The notes beneath the pieces were generated by a model, which searched no databases, had not been told where the DNA came from, and saw nothing but the letters and a program-made list of their open reading frames with translations. DNA of 47,588 bases from positions 1 through 47,588 of the forward strand of contig JASLGG010000012.1 of NCBI GenBank assembly GCA_030150265.1. Direction: 5' to 3'. Positions 24,685 through 32,878 of the stretch are shown here, one piece after another. Every line of letters starts with the position of its first letter. The first letter of the stretch is position 1. The translations under genes and the position numbers were made by a program. The stretch comes from Protaetiibacter sp. GTDB taxonomy: Bacteria; Actinomycetota; Actinomycetes; Actinomycetales; Microbacteriaceae.

Positions 24685-26106
24685 ATGACCTCCTCGACCG
24701 CGTTCCTCGCCCGCGTGGGCGACACCTCGGTGCCGCTCGCGCTGCCGCGGGTGGAGGGAATGCATGATCACGAGCTGCTCGACGCCCAACGAGCCGTCGC
24801 CGAGGTGCAGCGCCGCGTCTCGGCGATCTCCGCTGCGCTCGCGGGCGAGATCGCCCATCGATCACGGCGGGAGCTGGGGCACGGCGGGCTCGCTGCGTCG
24901 CGCGGCCAGCGCACGGCGGAAGGGCTGATCTCGCAGCTCACCGGCGGCTCGACGCGAGAGGCACGCACGCTCGTGAAAGCGGGCGAACTGCTGCCGACGG
25001 CCGCATCGCGGTCCGATGCATCGCCGGTGGCCGGGTGGCTCGCCGCGATCGGGGATGCGGTCGCGAGCGCGAGCATCTCGCCGGAGGCCGCGGATGTCAT
25101 CCGCACTCGCCTTGCGGCGACTCGCGCCGGACGCGACGCCGCGTGCGGACGCCCGGCGGACGCCGCGGCGCTTGGGGAGCTCACGCGTGCGGCACAGCGT
25201 CTGGTCGCCGATGCGCCGCGGCTCACGATCGAGCAGTTGACCCTCCGTTCCGGGCAGGCGCGTGACGAGCTCGACCTCGCCGGCGTCGCGGAGCGTGAAC
25301 GCGAGCAGCACGAGCGGCGTTACCTTCGGCTGACACCGCAGAGCGACGGGATGGTGCGCCTCAGCGGTCTGCTCGACCGGGAGTCCGCGGCGATCGTCGT
25401 GCCCGTTCTCGACGCGATCACCTCGCCCCGGCGCAGTGGGCCGCGATTCACCGATCCGGATGCCGCCGAGCAGTCCGTCGATCTCTTGCGCGAGGAGTGC
25501 ACCCCCGAGCAGCTCGCACTCGACGGCGTCGTCGAGCTGATCCGCATCGGATCCCGGGTCGATGATGGGCGCCTGCTGGGCGACCGGAAGCCCGCGGTCC
25601 GCATCCTCGTCACCGCCCGTGACCTCGATGCCACCCCGGGCGCTGAGGGGCGACGCGCTGGGGCCGCCTACTTCGAGGGTCAGACGGAGCCGGTGTCGAT
25701 CGAGACGGCGGAGCGGTACGTCTGTGCCGCGGGTGTGGTCCCGATCCTGTTCGACGATGATGACGGGCGGGTGCTGAATCTGGGGCGGGAGCAGCGGCTG
25801 TTCTCGGAGAAGCAGAGGGTCGCGTTGGCGGTGCGGGACGGCGGGTGTCTGATGTGCGATCGGCCGCCGTCGTGGTGCGAGGCGCATCACATCGACCATT
25901 GGGACGAGCATCACGGCAGGACCGACGTCGACGACGGCGTGCTGCTGTGCAGGTTCTGCCACCTGCTGCTCCACAACCGGGGCTGGCGGATCACCCGCAC
26001 CCGGGGCGACTACTTCCTCGAACATCCCGACGACCACGGCACCATACGACGCACACCGCTGCCATCCCGCAGCCCCGCGCTCCGACGACTCCTCGCCACC
26101 GCGTAG
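24685..26106 (+). CDS. DUF222 / HNH endonuclease domain protein (13E12 repeat family)
   Basis: A 473-aa protein. The N-terminal two thirds are the helical DUF222 domain; the C-terminus has an HNH nuclease motif with zinc cysteines: CLMCDRPPSWCEAHHIDHW, then GVLLCRFCHLLLHNRGW. These are abundant, often multi-copy genes in actinobacteria, also called 13E12 repeat proteins, and probably mobile. The LexA box just upstream suggests damage-inducible expression. It lies between gatB and a PadR gene, in the block that separates gatA from gatB. Confidence 0.93.
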   Translation: MTSSTAFLARVGDTSVPLALPRVEGMHDHELLDAQRAVAEVQRRVSAISAALAGEIAHRSRRELGHGGLAASRGQRTAEGLISQLTGGSTREARTLVKAGELLPTAASRSDASPVAGWLAAIGDAVASASISPEAADVIRTRLAATRAGRDAACGRPADAAALGELTRAAQRLVADAPRLTIEQLTLRSGQARDELDLAGVAEREREQHERRYLRLTPQSDGMVRLSGLLDRESAAIVVPVLDAITSPRRSGPRFTDPDAAEQSVDLLREECTPEQLALDGVVELIRIGSRVDDGRLLGDRKPAVRILVTARDLDATPGAEGRRAGAAYFEGQTEPVSIETAERYVCAAGVVPILFDDDDGRVLNLGREQRLFSEKQRVALAVRDGGCLMCDRPPSWCEAHHIDHWDEHHGRTDVDDGVLLCRFCHLLLHNRGWRITRTRGDYFLEHPDDHGTIRRTPLPSRSPALRRLLATA

Positions 26107-26144
26107 CGCGGAGGCCGCATGCCCTGGGTCGATCGTCGGCCGCC

Positions 26145-26684
26145 TCAGGCGTCCGGTTCCTCGGCGTCGCGGAGGGCGGTGAAGAAGTCGCGGCCGAAAC
26201 GGTGCGAGCCGAGGCCGTAGGCGAGCGTGGCCCGCTGGTAGCGGAACACCGCGGCGAACTGAGGGGGCACCTCGACCGCATCCAACCCGGCATCGACCGT
26301 CTCCAGGGTCGCGAGATCGGAGGAGGCGCGCGCCACGATGTCGTCGAGCACTGCGCGGCGCATTGCGGCGTCCGGCAGCAAACCGAGGAAGAACAGCTTC
26401 GACAGGGCGGCCGTCTCCAGGTCGGAGCCCTGGATCGGCGCGGTCAGCCAGGCGAGGAACGTCTCGCGGCCCGCATCCGTCACCCGGTACACCTTCTTGG
26501 CGCGTCCGTTGTCGACCGTCTCGTCGAACTCCACCTCGCCACGCTCGAGCAGGCCGTTGAGCGCCGAGCGCAGGCTGCCGAGGCTCGCCCGATAGAAGAG
26601 CGAGATCGTCTGCTCGAACTGCTTGTTGAGCGCGTAGATCGTGTGCGGCGCGAGCATCAGCAGTCCCAGCACCACGAAAGCCAT
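26145..26684 (-). CDS. PadR family transcriptional regulator
   Basis: A 179-aa protein. The N-terminal winged helix (about 1-80) begins MAFVVLGLLMLAPHTIYALN and contains SLRSALNGLLERGEVEF and KKVYRVTDAGRETFLAWL, the PadR pattern; the C-terminal half is the helical dimerisation domain of PadR subfamily 2. Divergent from the serine hydrolase gene with a perfect palindrome between them, so it probably represses both. SD GGGGAGG precedes the ATG. Confidence 0.9.
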   Translation of the reverse strand: MAFVVLGLLMLAPHTIYALNKQFEQTISLFYRASLGSLRSALNGLLERGEVEFDETVDNGRAKKVYRVTDAGRETFLAWLTAPIQGSDLETAALSKLFFLGLLPDAAMRRAVLDDIVARASSDLATLETVDAGLDAVEVPPQFAAVFRYQRATLAYGLGSHRFGRDFFTALRDAEEPDA

Positions 26685-26704
26685 CGCATGCCTCCCCGAT
26701 CTGT

Positions 26705-26723
26705 ATATTACGTTTAGTAATAT
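26705..26723. promoter_or_regulatory. Perfect palindrome, probable PadR operator
   Basis: ATATTAC-GTTTA-GTAATAT is a 7-5-7 perfect inverted repeat in the 77-bp gap between the divergent padR-like and serine hydrolase genes. Its A/T richness stands out sharply. Confidence 0.7.
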
Positions 26724-26761
26724 CTACGTCGCGACCACCACGACCGAGAGGCCAGACTGCC

Positions 26762-27811
26762 ATGCCCCGCCCCCTCAGCCCGGAGGCGCTCGCCGCCTCG
26801 TTCGACCGCCACCTCGAGCGCGTCACCCGCCGCAGAGCCCGCCGCGGCCTCCCCGCTCCGCAGGTGCGGGTCGAGGCACCCAGCTTCCTCTACCGCTGGG
26901 GCGACGAGCGGATGCCGTTCCACGCCGCCTCCATCGGCAAGCTGGCCACCGCCGCGCTCGTCGCGCAGGACATCACGGTCGGCCGACTCGACTGGACGAC
27001 CCGTGTCGAGGACGTGCTCGCGTCGGCGGAGACCGCGAACCTCTTCGCCGCATCCGGTGCCACGGTCGAGCAGTTGCTCGGTCACACCTCCGGCGTCGCC
27101 GACTACTTCGAGGGACCGACGACGGACGGTCCGTCGATGATCCGCCGCGTGATCGACGAACCCGACCACCGCTGGGATGCGGCCCAGCTGATCGCCTTCT
27201 CCCGTGAGCACCAGCACCCGGTCGGCTCGCCCGGCGAGCGCTTCGCCTACTCCGACACCGGCTTCGCGCTGCTCGGCCGCATCCTCGAGACCGTGAACGG
27301 CCGCGACTACACGACGCTGCTGCGCGAGCGCGTTCTCGATCCCGCCTGCATGGCCGATAGCGCCCTCTGGCTGCGCGAACCGGGCCCGGAGCGCATCGCC
27401 CCGATCTGGCTGCACCGCACCGAGGTATCCACCTTCGCGAGCGTCAGCTGCGGCTGGGCGGGCGGCGGCATCGTCGCAACCCTCGACGACATCGCCCGCC
27501 TCGGCGCGGCGCTCACCGACGGCACGCTCGTCGCGCCCGAGGCCTGGGCCCGGATGACGCAACCGCATCACCGCTTCCGCGCCGGCATCCGCTACGGCCT
27601 CGGCACGATGCAGCTTCACTTCGAGGGATTCAGCCCGCTGCTGCGCGGACTCCCCCGCCCCGTCGGCCACCTCGGCTCGCTCGCCACCCACCTCTTCGTC
27701 GACCCGGAGCACGGCACGAACGTCGTGTTGAACTTCCACGGCGGCCGCGAGATGGTCGCGAGCTTCCAGACCCACATCCGGATCGCACAGGGGCTCGCGC
27801 GGCTCCTCTGA
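26762..27811 (+). CDS. Serine hydrolase of the beta-lactamase / class C family
   Basis: A 349-aa protein. Catalytic motifs are present: SxxK as S57-I-G-K60 (in HAASIGKLATAAL), the tyrosine motif Y163-S-D, and HLG near residue 300 (PVGHLGSLAT) in place of KTG. This fits the beta-lactamase-related serine hydrolases (EstB/DD-peptidase-like), acting on esters or peptides. No signal peptide is visible, so the protein is probably cytoplasmic. Divergent from the PadR regulator, which is its likely controller. Confidence 0.88.
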   Translation: MPRPLSPEALAASFDRHLERVTRRRARRGLPAPQVRVEAPSFLYRWGDERMPFHAASIGKLATAALVAQDITVGRLDWTTRVEDVLASAETANLFAASGATVEQLLGHTSGVADYFEGPTTDGPSMIRRVIDEPDHRWDAAQLIAFSREHQHPVGSPGERFAYSDTGFALLGRILETVNGRDYTTLLRERVLDPACMADSALWLREPGPERIAPIWLHRTEVSTFASVSCGWAGGGIVATLDDIARLGAALTDGTLVAPEAWARMTQPHHRFRAGIRYGLGTMQLHFEGFSPLLRGLPRPVGHLGSLATHLFVDPEHGTNVVLNFHGGREMVASFQTHIRIAQGLARLL

Positions 27812-27840
27812 CTGGGGATCTAGCGGGTCGCACGCTCGAA

Positions 27841-27857
27841 TGTGTACAGTGTCCACA
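27841..27857. promoter_or_regulatory. TetR-type operator sequence upstream of the DUF899 gene
   Basis: TGTGTACAGTGTCCACA is a 17-bp pseudo-palindrome (8-1-8, seven of eight pairs) that matches the site at 6220-6236 at 15 of 17 positions. TACAGT within it is a suitable -10 box for the gene at 27876. Confidence 0.6.
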
Positions 27858-27875
27858 TCCGAGCGAGGAGGAACC

Positions 27876-28598
27876 ATGACATCCGCCAGCGCCCTGCCGC
27901 CCGTCGTCGACCACGACACCTGGCGCCGTGAGCTCGACGAGCTGCGCGTGCGCGAGAAGGCGGCCACCCGTGAGCTCGACGCGATCGCCGCCCAGCGGCG
28001 GCGCTTGCCGATGGTCGCGCTGCCCGACTACACGCTGGAGGGTGAGCACGGCCCGGTGCGGCTCGCCGAGGTGTTCCAGGGCGCCCACCAGCTCATCACC
28101 TACCACCACATGTGGCAGGACGGCGCCGAGTGGCAGTGCTCCGGGTGCACGGGCTTCACCTCGCAGTTCACGCGCCTCGGCTTCCTCGAGCCCTACGACG
28201 CGCGCTTCGTGATCGTGTCGCAGGGCCCCATCGAGGAGCTGCTCGCCTACCGCGAGAAGGTCGGAAACCGGATGGAGTGGTACTCGACCGCGAACAGCCC
28301 CTTCGGCGCGGATGTGGGAGCGCCGCGCAACGGCGGCTTCGGCATCAACGTGTTCCTCCGCGACGGCGACACCGTGTACCGCACCTGGCACAGCGACGGG
28401 CGCGGCAGCGAGCAGCTGAGCCACAGCTTCCCACTCATCGACCTGCTGCCGTGGGGACGCCAGGAGGAGTGGCAGGACTCACCCGAAGGGTGGCCGCAGT
28501 CGGCCACCTACGGACGCTGGCTGCAGTCGTGGGATGTGGCGCGGCTCTACGGCGACGCGGATGCCGCGGATGCGGGAGCGCACGTTCACGTGCACTGA
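27876..28598 (+). CDS. DUF899 thioredoxin-fold protein
   Basis: A 240-aa DUF899 family protein. Family marks are LPMVALPDYTLEGEHGPVRL, the WQCSGCTGFTSQF segment with a CxxC pair (about 88-91) and RMEWYSTANSPFGADVG. The fold is thioredoxin-like and the CxxC suggests a redox role, unproven. The C-terminus ends in a short His-Val repeat (HVHVH). SD GAGGAGGAA supports the ATG. Confidence 0.9.
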   Translation: MTSASALPPVVDHDTWRRELDELRVREKAATRELDAIAAQRRRLPMVALPDYTLEGEHGPVRLAEVFQGAHQLITYHHMWQDGAEWQCSGCTGFTSQFTRLGFLEPYDARFVIVSQGPIEELLAYREKVGNRMEWYSTANSPFGADVGAPRNGGFGINVFLRDGDTVYRTWHSDGRGSEQLSHSFPLIDLLPWGRQEEWQDSPEGWPQSATYGRWLQSWDVARLYGDADAADAGAHVHVH

Positions 28599-28621
28599 GG
28601 CGGGTCTCGATACGCGCCGTT

Positions 28622-28717
28622 GGCGCTACTCGACCAGCGAAGGGGCCATGGCGCTACTCGACCAACGAAGGGGCGCGGCGCTCCTCGACCAACGAGGGGG
28701 CCATGGCGCTCCTCACC
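28622..28717. repeat. Short tandem repeat, period 27-28 bp, 3.5 copies
   Basis: Units begin at 28622, 28650, 28677 and 28705 and read GGCGCTACTCGACCARCGAA plus GGGGCCAT-like ends. The upstream flank GGGTCTCGATACGCGCC (28603-28619) resembles intergenic repeats common in Microbacteriaceae. It occupies the whole gap between the stop codons of the DUF899 gene and gatA. Confidence 0.75.
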
Positions 28718-28726
28718 CTGCGGGGC

Positions 28727-30229
28727 TCAGAGCGCCGGGGCCTGCGCGAGCAGCGGGCCGCCCCACTGCGCCTCGAGCAGCTGCTCGAGCGCGGCGCCCA
28801 CGGTGTAGAGCCGCGCATCCTCGCGGGCCGGCGCCATGAACTGGATGCCGACCGGCAGCGAGTCCTCGGGCGCGAGCCCCGACGGCAGCGAGATGCCGGG
28901 CACGCCCGCCAGGTTCGCCGGGATCGTCGTGAGGTCGTTGAGGTACATCGCGAGCGGATCGTCGATCTTCGAGCCGAGCGGGAACGCCGTGGTCGGCGCC
29001 GAGGGCGTCGCGAGCACGTCGGCCTTCTCGAACGCCGCGTCGAAGTCGCGCTGGATGAGCGTGCGCACCTTCTGCGCCGAGCCGTAGTAGGCGTCGTAGT
29101 AGCCGGCCGAGAGGGCGTAGGTGCCGAGGATGATGCGGCGCTTCACCTCGTCGCCGAACCCGGCCTCGCGGGTCGCCGACATGACGTCCTCCACGGTGGG
29201 CTGGCCGTCGGGCGTCACCCGCAGGCCGAAGCGCACCGAGTCGAACTTGGCGAGGTTGCTCGACGCCTCCGCCGGAAGGATCAGGTAGTAGGCGGCGATC
29301 GCGTAGCGGAACGACGGCGCCGACACCTCCACGATCTCCGCGCCCGCCGCCTCGAGCAGCGCGAGCGACTCCTGGAAGCGCTGCACGACGCCGGGCTGGA
29401 AGCCCTCGCCTCCGGCGAGCTCCGAGACGACGCCGATGCGCAGCCCCTTCACGGCGCCATCGCGACGGCCCCCGCGCGCCGCATCCGCGAACGAGGGCCA
29501 GGCATCCGGGATCGAGGTCGAGTCGCGCGGGTCGTGTCCGCCGATGACGTCGTGCAGCAGCCCCGCGTCGAGCACCGTGCGAGTGACCGGGCCCACCTGA
29601 TCGAGCGAGGAGGCGAGCGCGATCGCGCCGTAGCGCGACACCCCGCCGTAGGTCGGCTTGACGCCGACGGTGCCGGTGACGGCGCCGGGCTGGCGGATCG
29701 AGCCGCCCGTGTCGGAGCCGAGCGCGAGCGGAGCCTCGAACGCCGCGACCGCCGCGGCGGAGCCGCCGCCCGAGCCGCCCGGGATGCGGGAGAGGTCCCA
29801 GGGGTTGTGGGTGTTGCCGTAGGCCGAGTGCTCGGTCGAGGAGCCCATGGCGAACTCGTCCATGTTGGTCTTGCCGAGCGGCACCATGCCCGCCGCACGC
29901 ATCCGCGCGACGACGGTGGCGTCGTAGGGCGGAACCCAGCCCTCGAGGATGCGCGACCCGGCGGTCGAGGGCATGTCGGCCGTGCAGAGCACGTCCTTGA
30001 TCGCCACGGGAACCCCCGCCAGGCCGAAGGCCTCGCCCGCAGCACGCGCCGCGTCGGCCGCCTCGGCGGCCTCGAGCGCCGCCGCGTTGACGTGGAGGAA
30101 GGCGTGGACGTCGCCGTCGACCGCCGCGATGCGGTCGAGGTGCGCGCGCGTCACCTCGACGCTCGACACCTCGCGGGTGTCGAGCAGCTCGGCGAGCTCC
30201 GCCGCCGACTTGCGCGTGAGCTCGCTCAC
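28727..30229 (-). CDS. gatA: Aspartyl/glutamyl-tRNA(Asn/Gln) amidotransferase subunit A
   Basis: A 500-aa amidase-signature protein. The Ser-cisSer-Lys catalytic triad regions are visible: GVPVAIKDVLCTADMPSTAG (Lys), PGGSGGGSAAAVAAFEAPLA and GSDTGGSIRQPGAVTG. It hydrolyses glutamine and passes ammonia to GatB. GTG 30229 overlaps the gatC stop by four bases (GTGA). The usual neighbour gatB is displaced; a tandem repeat lies right behind the stop codon. Confidence 0.97.
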   Translation of the reverse strand: MSELTRKSAAELAELLDTREVSSVEVTRAHLDRIAAVDGDVHAFLHVNAAALEAAEAADAARAAGEAFGLAGVPVAIKDVLCTADMPSTAGSRILEGWVPPYDATVVARMRAAGMVPLGKTNMDEFAMGSSTEHSAYGNTHNPWDLSRIPGGSGGGSAAAVAAFEAPLALGSDTGGSIRQPGAVTGTVGVKPTYGGVSRYGAIALASSLDQVGPVTRTVLDAGLLHDVIGGHDPRDSTSIPDAWPSFADAARGGRRDGAVKGLRIGVVSELAGGEGFQPGVVQRFQESLALLEAAGAEIVEVSAPSFRYAIAAYYLILPAEASSNLAKFDSVRFGLRVTPDGQPTVEDVMSATREAGFGDEVKRRIILGTYALSAGYYDAYYGSAQKVRTLIQRDFDAAFEKADVLATPSAPTTAFPLGSKIDDPLAMYLNDLTTIPANLAGVPGISLPSGLAPEDSLPVGIQFMAPAREDARLYTVGAALEQLLEAQWGGPLLAQAPAL

Positions 30230-30525
30230 TGCTCCTCCCCCAGGATCGAGGTCACCTTGAAGTAGTCGCCGTCGCGCTCCGGGGCGCCCGCGAGCGCCTG
30301 GGCGGGCGTGAGGGTCTCGCCCACGACATCCGGACGCGTCACCATGCCGAGCGCGATCGGGTGGCTCGTCGCGGGCACGTCGGGGGTCGCGACCTCCTGA
30401 ACGGTGGCGACGGAGTCGACGATCTGGCCGAGCTCCCCCGTCAGACGCTGCACCTCGTCATCGGTGAGCCCGATGCGCGCGAGGTGCGCGAGGTGGCGCA
30501 CGACTTCCGGAGTGATCTCAGACAC
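30226..30525 (-). CDS. gatC: Aspartyl/glutamyl-tRNA(Asn/Gln) amidotransferase subunit C
   Basis: A 99-aa GatC, the small subunit that belts GatA and GatB: SEITPEVVRHLAHLARIGLT at the N-terminus and VTRPDVVGETLTPAQALAGA near the end. I prefer GTG 30525 because TAGGAT lies seven bases upstream and the family usually starts at this residue; an ATG three codons earlier (30534) overlaps that box. Confidence 0.95.
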   Translation of the reverse strand: MSEITPEVVRHLAHLARIGLTDDEVQRLTGELGQIVDSVATVQEVATPDVPATSHPIALGMVTRPDVVGETLTPAQALAGAPERDGDYFKVTSILGEEQ

Positions 30526-30532
30526 GCCCTCC

Positions 30533-30538
30533 ATCCTA
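30533..30538 (-). promoter_or_regulatory. -10 box TAGGAT of gatCA
   Basis: Minus-strand TAGGAT followed by seven bases and GTG 30525; probable leaderless promoter. Confidence 0.45.
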
Positions 30539-30601
30539 GGAGGGGCGCACCGGACCGGATGCCGCGGAAGCCGGGGGCTACCGCCCGTCGGCGCCTGGTG
30601 C

Positions 30602-30607
30602 TAACGT
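30602..30607 (+). promoter_or_regulatory. -10 box TAACGT, leaderless promoter of the lipoprotein gene
   Basis: TAACGT, then CCATAC, then the ATG at 30614; no Shine-Dalgarno sequence is present. Confidence 0.6.
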
Positions 30608-30613
30608 CCATAC

Positions 30614-31102
30614 ATGAGTCGCTATCTTGTTTTGGGTGCGGCCTTGATCGGCCTGATCGGGTTGAGCGCATGCGCAACCGAGACGATGTCCGGCGATGTG
30701 CCGTCGTCACAACAACTCGGCATCTCCCCGGAACAGGCAGCCGCGATCGCAGATGGCGTTGCGAGCTACAACGAGTACGCCGAAGGCTTCCGCCGCTATA
30801 CCTCGTGCATGGAAGATGCCGGCTATTCGATCGATGTGTCGGGCGAGACCAACCAGGTGATCACCTACAGCGTCCCCACCAATGCGGTCGACGAGGGTAT
30901 CGACGAACGGTGCTACAGTGCCGAGTTCGCCCGCCTCGACATGTTGTGGCAGGTGGCCCGGCAAGACACATCCGCCGACGCGCAACGACTCCGAGCGTGC
31001 CTCAGTGATCGAGGCATCGAGCCCGCGGACACATGGGACGACATGGTGATGCAGGCGGATGAAAATGCGGTCGACCTTCTTCAGTGCTTGGCGCCCGGAT
31101 GA
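30614..31102 (+). CDS. Predicted lipoprotein of unknown function
   Basis: A 162-aa protein with a signal peptide and lipobox (IGLIGLSACATE, Cys about 20). The mature part contains four more cysteines (in TSCMEDAGY, ERCYSAEF, LRACLSDRG and LLQCLAPG), which could form two disulphides outside the membrane. Codon use is less G+C-biased than in neighbours, suggesting recent arrival. It overlaps the next gene by four bases, so the two exported proteins are probably made together. I recognise no family. Confidence 0.75.
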   Translation: MSRYLVLGAALIGLIGLSACATETMSGDVPSSQQLGISPEQAAAIADGVASYNEYAEGFRRYTSCMEDAGYSIDVSGETNQVITYSVPTNAVDEGIDERCYSAEFARLDMLWQVARQDTSADAQRLRACLSDRGIEPADTWDDMVMQADENAVDLLQCLAPG

Positions 31103-31467
31103 GCTGGAGTCGGATGAAGAACGCACGACCGAAATCCGCCATCGCGGTCAGCGTTGCATGCGCGCTCGTTCTCCTCGCCGCAGGTCCCGCGGCGGCTGTG
31201 ACCAACCGGTACTACCCGTGCGTCGTATCGAGCGCGCCATGGCTGGCCCAGTTGGCAACCGGCACAGCGGTGTCGAAGGAAACGACGACCGCAGCACTGT
31301 GCGGAACCTTCGGTGTTCGATCGCACTACACGGTTCCTGGGGCTGGAGGCTCCAGCTTCTGGACGTCCTGGTCCTACGCCGACCACTTCGTCCAATCCGC
31401 GCCGGGCTACACCCTGAACGCAAGTGAACACCGCACGAGCTATCACGCGGTCGTCGCGCTTCCGTAG
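31099..31467 (+). CDS. Small exported protein of unknown function
   Basis: A 122-aa protein with a basic N-terminus and a signal peptide (SAIAVSVACALVLLAAGPAA, cleavage after about AAA). The mature part is about 85 residues with two cysteines (YYPCVV, AALCGTF) and is rich in Ser, Thr and aromatic residues, as in small secreted beta proteins. ATG 31099 overlaps the lipoprotein stop; ATG 31114 (MKNARPK), with GGAG upstream, is an alternative. About 62% G+C in one counted line, lower than its surroundings. Confidence 0.65.
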   Translation: MSWSRMKNARPKSAIAVSVACALVLLAAGPAAAVTNRYYPCVVSSAPWLAQLATGTAVSKETTTAALCGTFGVRSHYTVPGAGGSSFWTSWSYADHFVQSAPGYTLNASEHRTSYHAVVALP

Positions 31468-31488
31468 TGCCGAGCGGATCCGCGATCC

Positions 31489-32829
31489 CTAGCGGATGCG
31501 GGTGAACGCCCGCGCGAAGTCGCCCGCCGCGGTGTCGGGGCGCGTCACGGCCGCGTCCTCGCCGATCGCGATGAGCGCGAGGTTGCGCAGCGACATGCCG
31601 CCGGGGGCGAAGTAGTCGTTGTGGGCGACCGCGCCGGTGAGCGGCGCACCCGTGAGGCTGTCGCGTCCGGCGGCCACCGAGAACAGGTGCGCCCCGAAGG
31701 CTCGCGAGGACGGCTGGCTGCCGAACACCCCGGATGCCGGCACCGGGTCCCACTCGGCCGCGCCCACCCACACGTTGCCGTCGGCGACGTGCAGCTCGCT
31801 CACCGAACGAGCCGGGCTGCCGGGCGAGCCGACCAGCGCGAGTGCGTCGACCGCGACATCCTCGTCCTGGAGCGCGAGCAGCGCGGTGGTGGAGCCGTAG
31901 GAATGGGCCAGCACCGCCAGGTAGGGCTGGTGGTCGCCACGTGCGGCGCGCAAGCCCTGCAGCGACGCGGCGAGCGCATCCCGGCCCTCGCGCGCGAGCT
32001 CCATGGAGGCGACGTCCATGAGGCCGGGTGTCGCGTAGCCGATCCAGGCGACCGCCGCCACGGTGACCGCGGAGCCGGGCCGCAGCTTCTGCAGCCAGCT
32101 CTCCTGGTCGTCGACGAGCGCCTGGGCGGTGGCGGTCCACGCCTCGATCTGCTCGTCGACGCCGAAGAACATGCCGGGTACGAGGTAGCTCACGTAGTCG
32201 GCTCGCGCGAGGTCGCCGACGGCGATCACCGCGCGTCCCTCGCCCGTCACGTCGAGGCTCACGAGCCGCCGCCCTTGGGCGCCGCCGTCGACGAGCGCCT
32301 GCTCGATCGCGGACAGCATGTGCCGCCGGGTCGTGAGCTCCCCGCGCGCGGCGCGACCGATCCCGCCCGCGATGCGGGCGTCCAGCTCACGCTCGGTGGC
32401 GCGCAGCAGCGCGCGGTTGGCGGTGTCGCGCACCGCGTACGGCACGCCCTCGAGGTTCCCCAGCAGCTGGGGCGCGGCCCCGCTCAGGGTCGCACGGCCC
32501 GCGTCTCCCGTCCCCTGCCACCACGCCGCCACCTCGGCGGCGCTCGGTGGCGCCGCGAGCAGCTGCAGCACGACATCCGGATGGGCGTCGAGGTATGCGC
32601 GCACATCGCCGCGAGGCATGGTGCCGAGCCGGTCGAGGAGGGCGATTCCGCGCAGTTGGTCGAGCGGGGCCACCGGCCCTCCGAGCGGTCCCGCCACGGG
32701 ATCGGCCGGACCACCGGCGAGGTGCGGGGGTGCCTCGTTCACGACCGCCACGACCGGTGCCGCGGGGGCGGCGGGCGCTGCGGGCATGACGACGGCCCCG
32801 GCGAGCGCCACCGGGGTCATGAGCAGCAA
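31489..32829 (-). CDS. DUF1023-type alpha/beta hydrolase
   Basis: A 446-aa protein with a hydrophobic, Ala/Pro-rich N-terminus (signal-like) and a C-terminal alpha/beta-hydrolase domain. The nucleophile elbow is AVLAHSYGSTTALLAL (Ser about 291), followed by VDALALVGSPG and a GAVAHNDYF segment with the likely catalytic His, as in the DUF1023 (Abhydrolase_8) family. Substrate unknown. The frame opens only after a TGA, and the first usable codons are TTG 32829 and ATG 32820, so the start is not certain. Confidence 0.8.
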   Translation of the reverse strand: MLLMTPVALAGAVVMPAAPAAPAAPVVAVVNEAPPHLAGGPADPVAGPLGGPVAPLDQLRGIALLDRLGTMPRGDVRAYLDAHPDVVLQLLAAPPSAAEVAAWWQGTGDAGRATLSGAAPQLLGNLEGVPYAVRDTANRALLRATERELDARIAGGIGRAARGELTTRRHMLSAIEQALVDGGAQGRRLVSLDVTGEGRAVIAVGDLARADYVSYLVPGMFFGVDEQIEAWTATAQALVDDQESWLQKLRPGSAVTVAAVAWIGYATPGLMDVASMELAREGRDALAASLQGLRAARGDHQPYLAVLAHSYGSTTALLALQDEDVAVDALALVGSPGSPARSVSELHVADGNVWVGAAEWDPVPASGVFGSQPSSRAFGAHLFSVAAGRDSLTGAPLTGAVAHNDYFAPGGMSLRNLALIAIGEDAAVTRPDTAAGDFARAFTRIR

Positions 32830-32878
32830 GGCGATCTCGATCAGCTGATAGCCCTTCCATGACCCTCAGCAACGACCG

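Noticed and set aside
27840..27875. Upstream extension of the DUF899 gene
   Set aside because: The extension runs through the operator and promoter; the ATG at 27876 has a strong ribosome binding site.
28622..28717. CRISPR-like array
   Set aside because: The units are contiguous with no variable spacers between them; this is a simple degenerate tandem repeat, and no cas gene is near.
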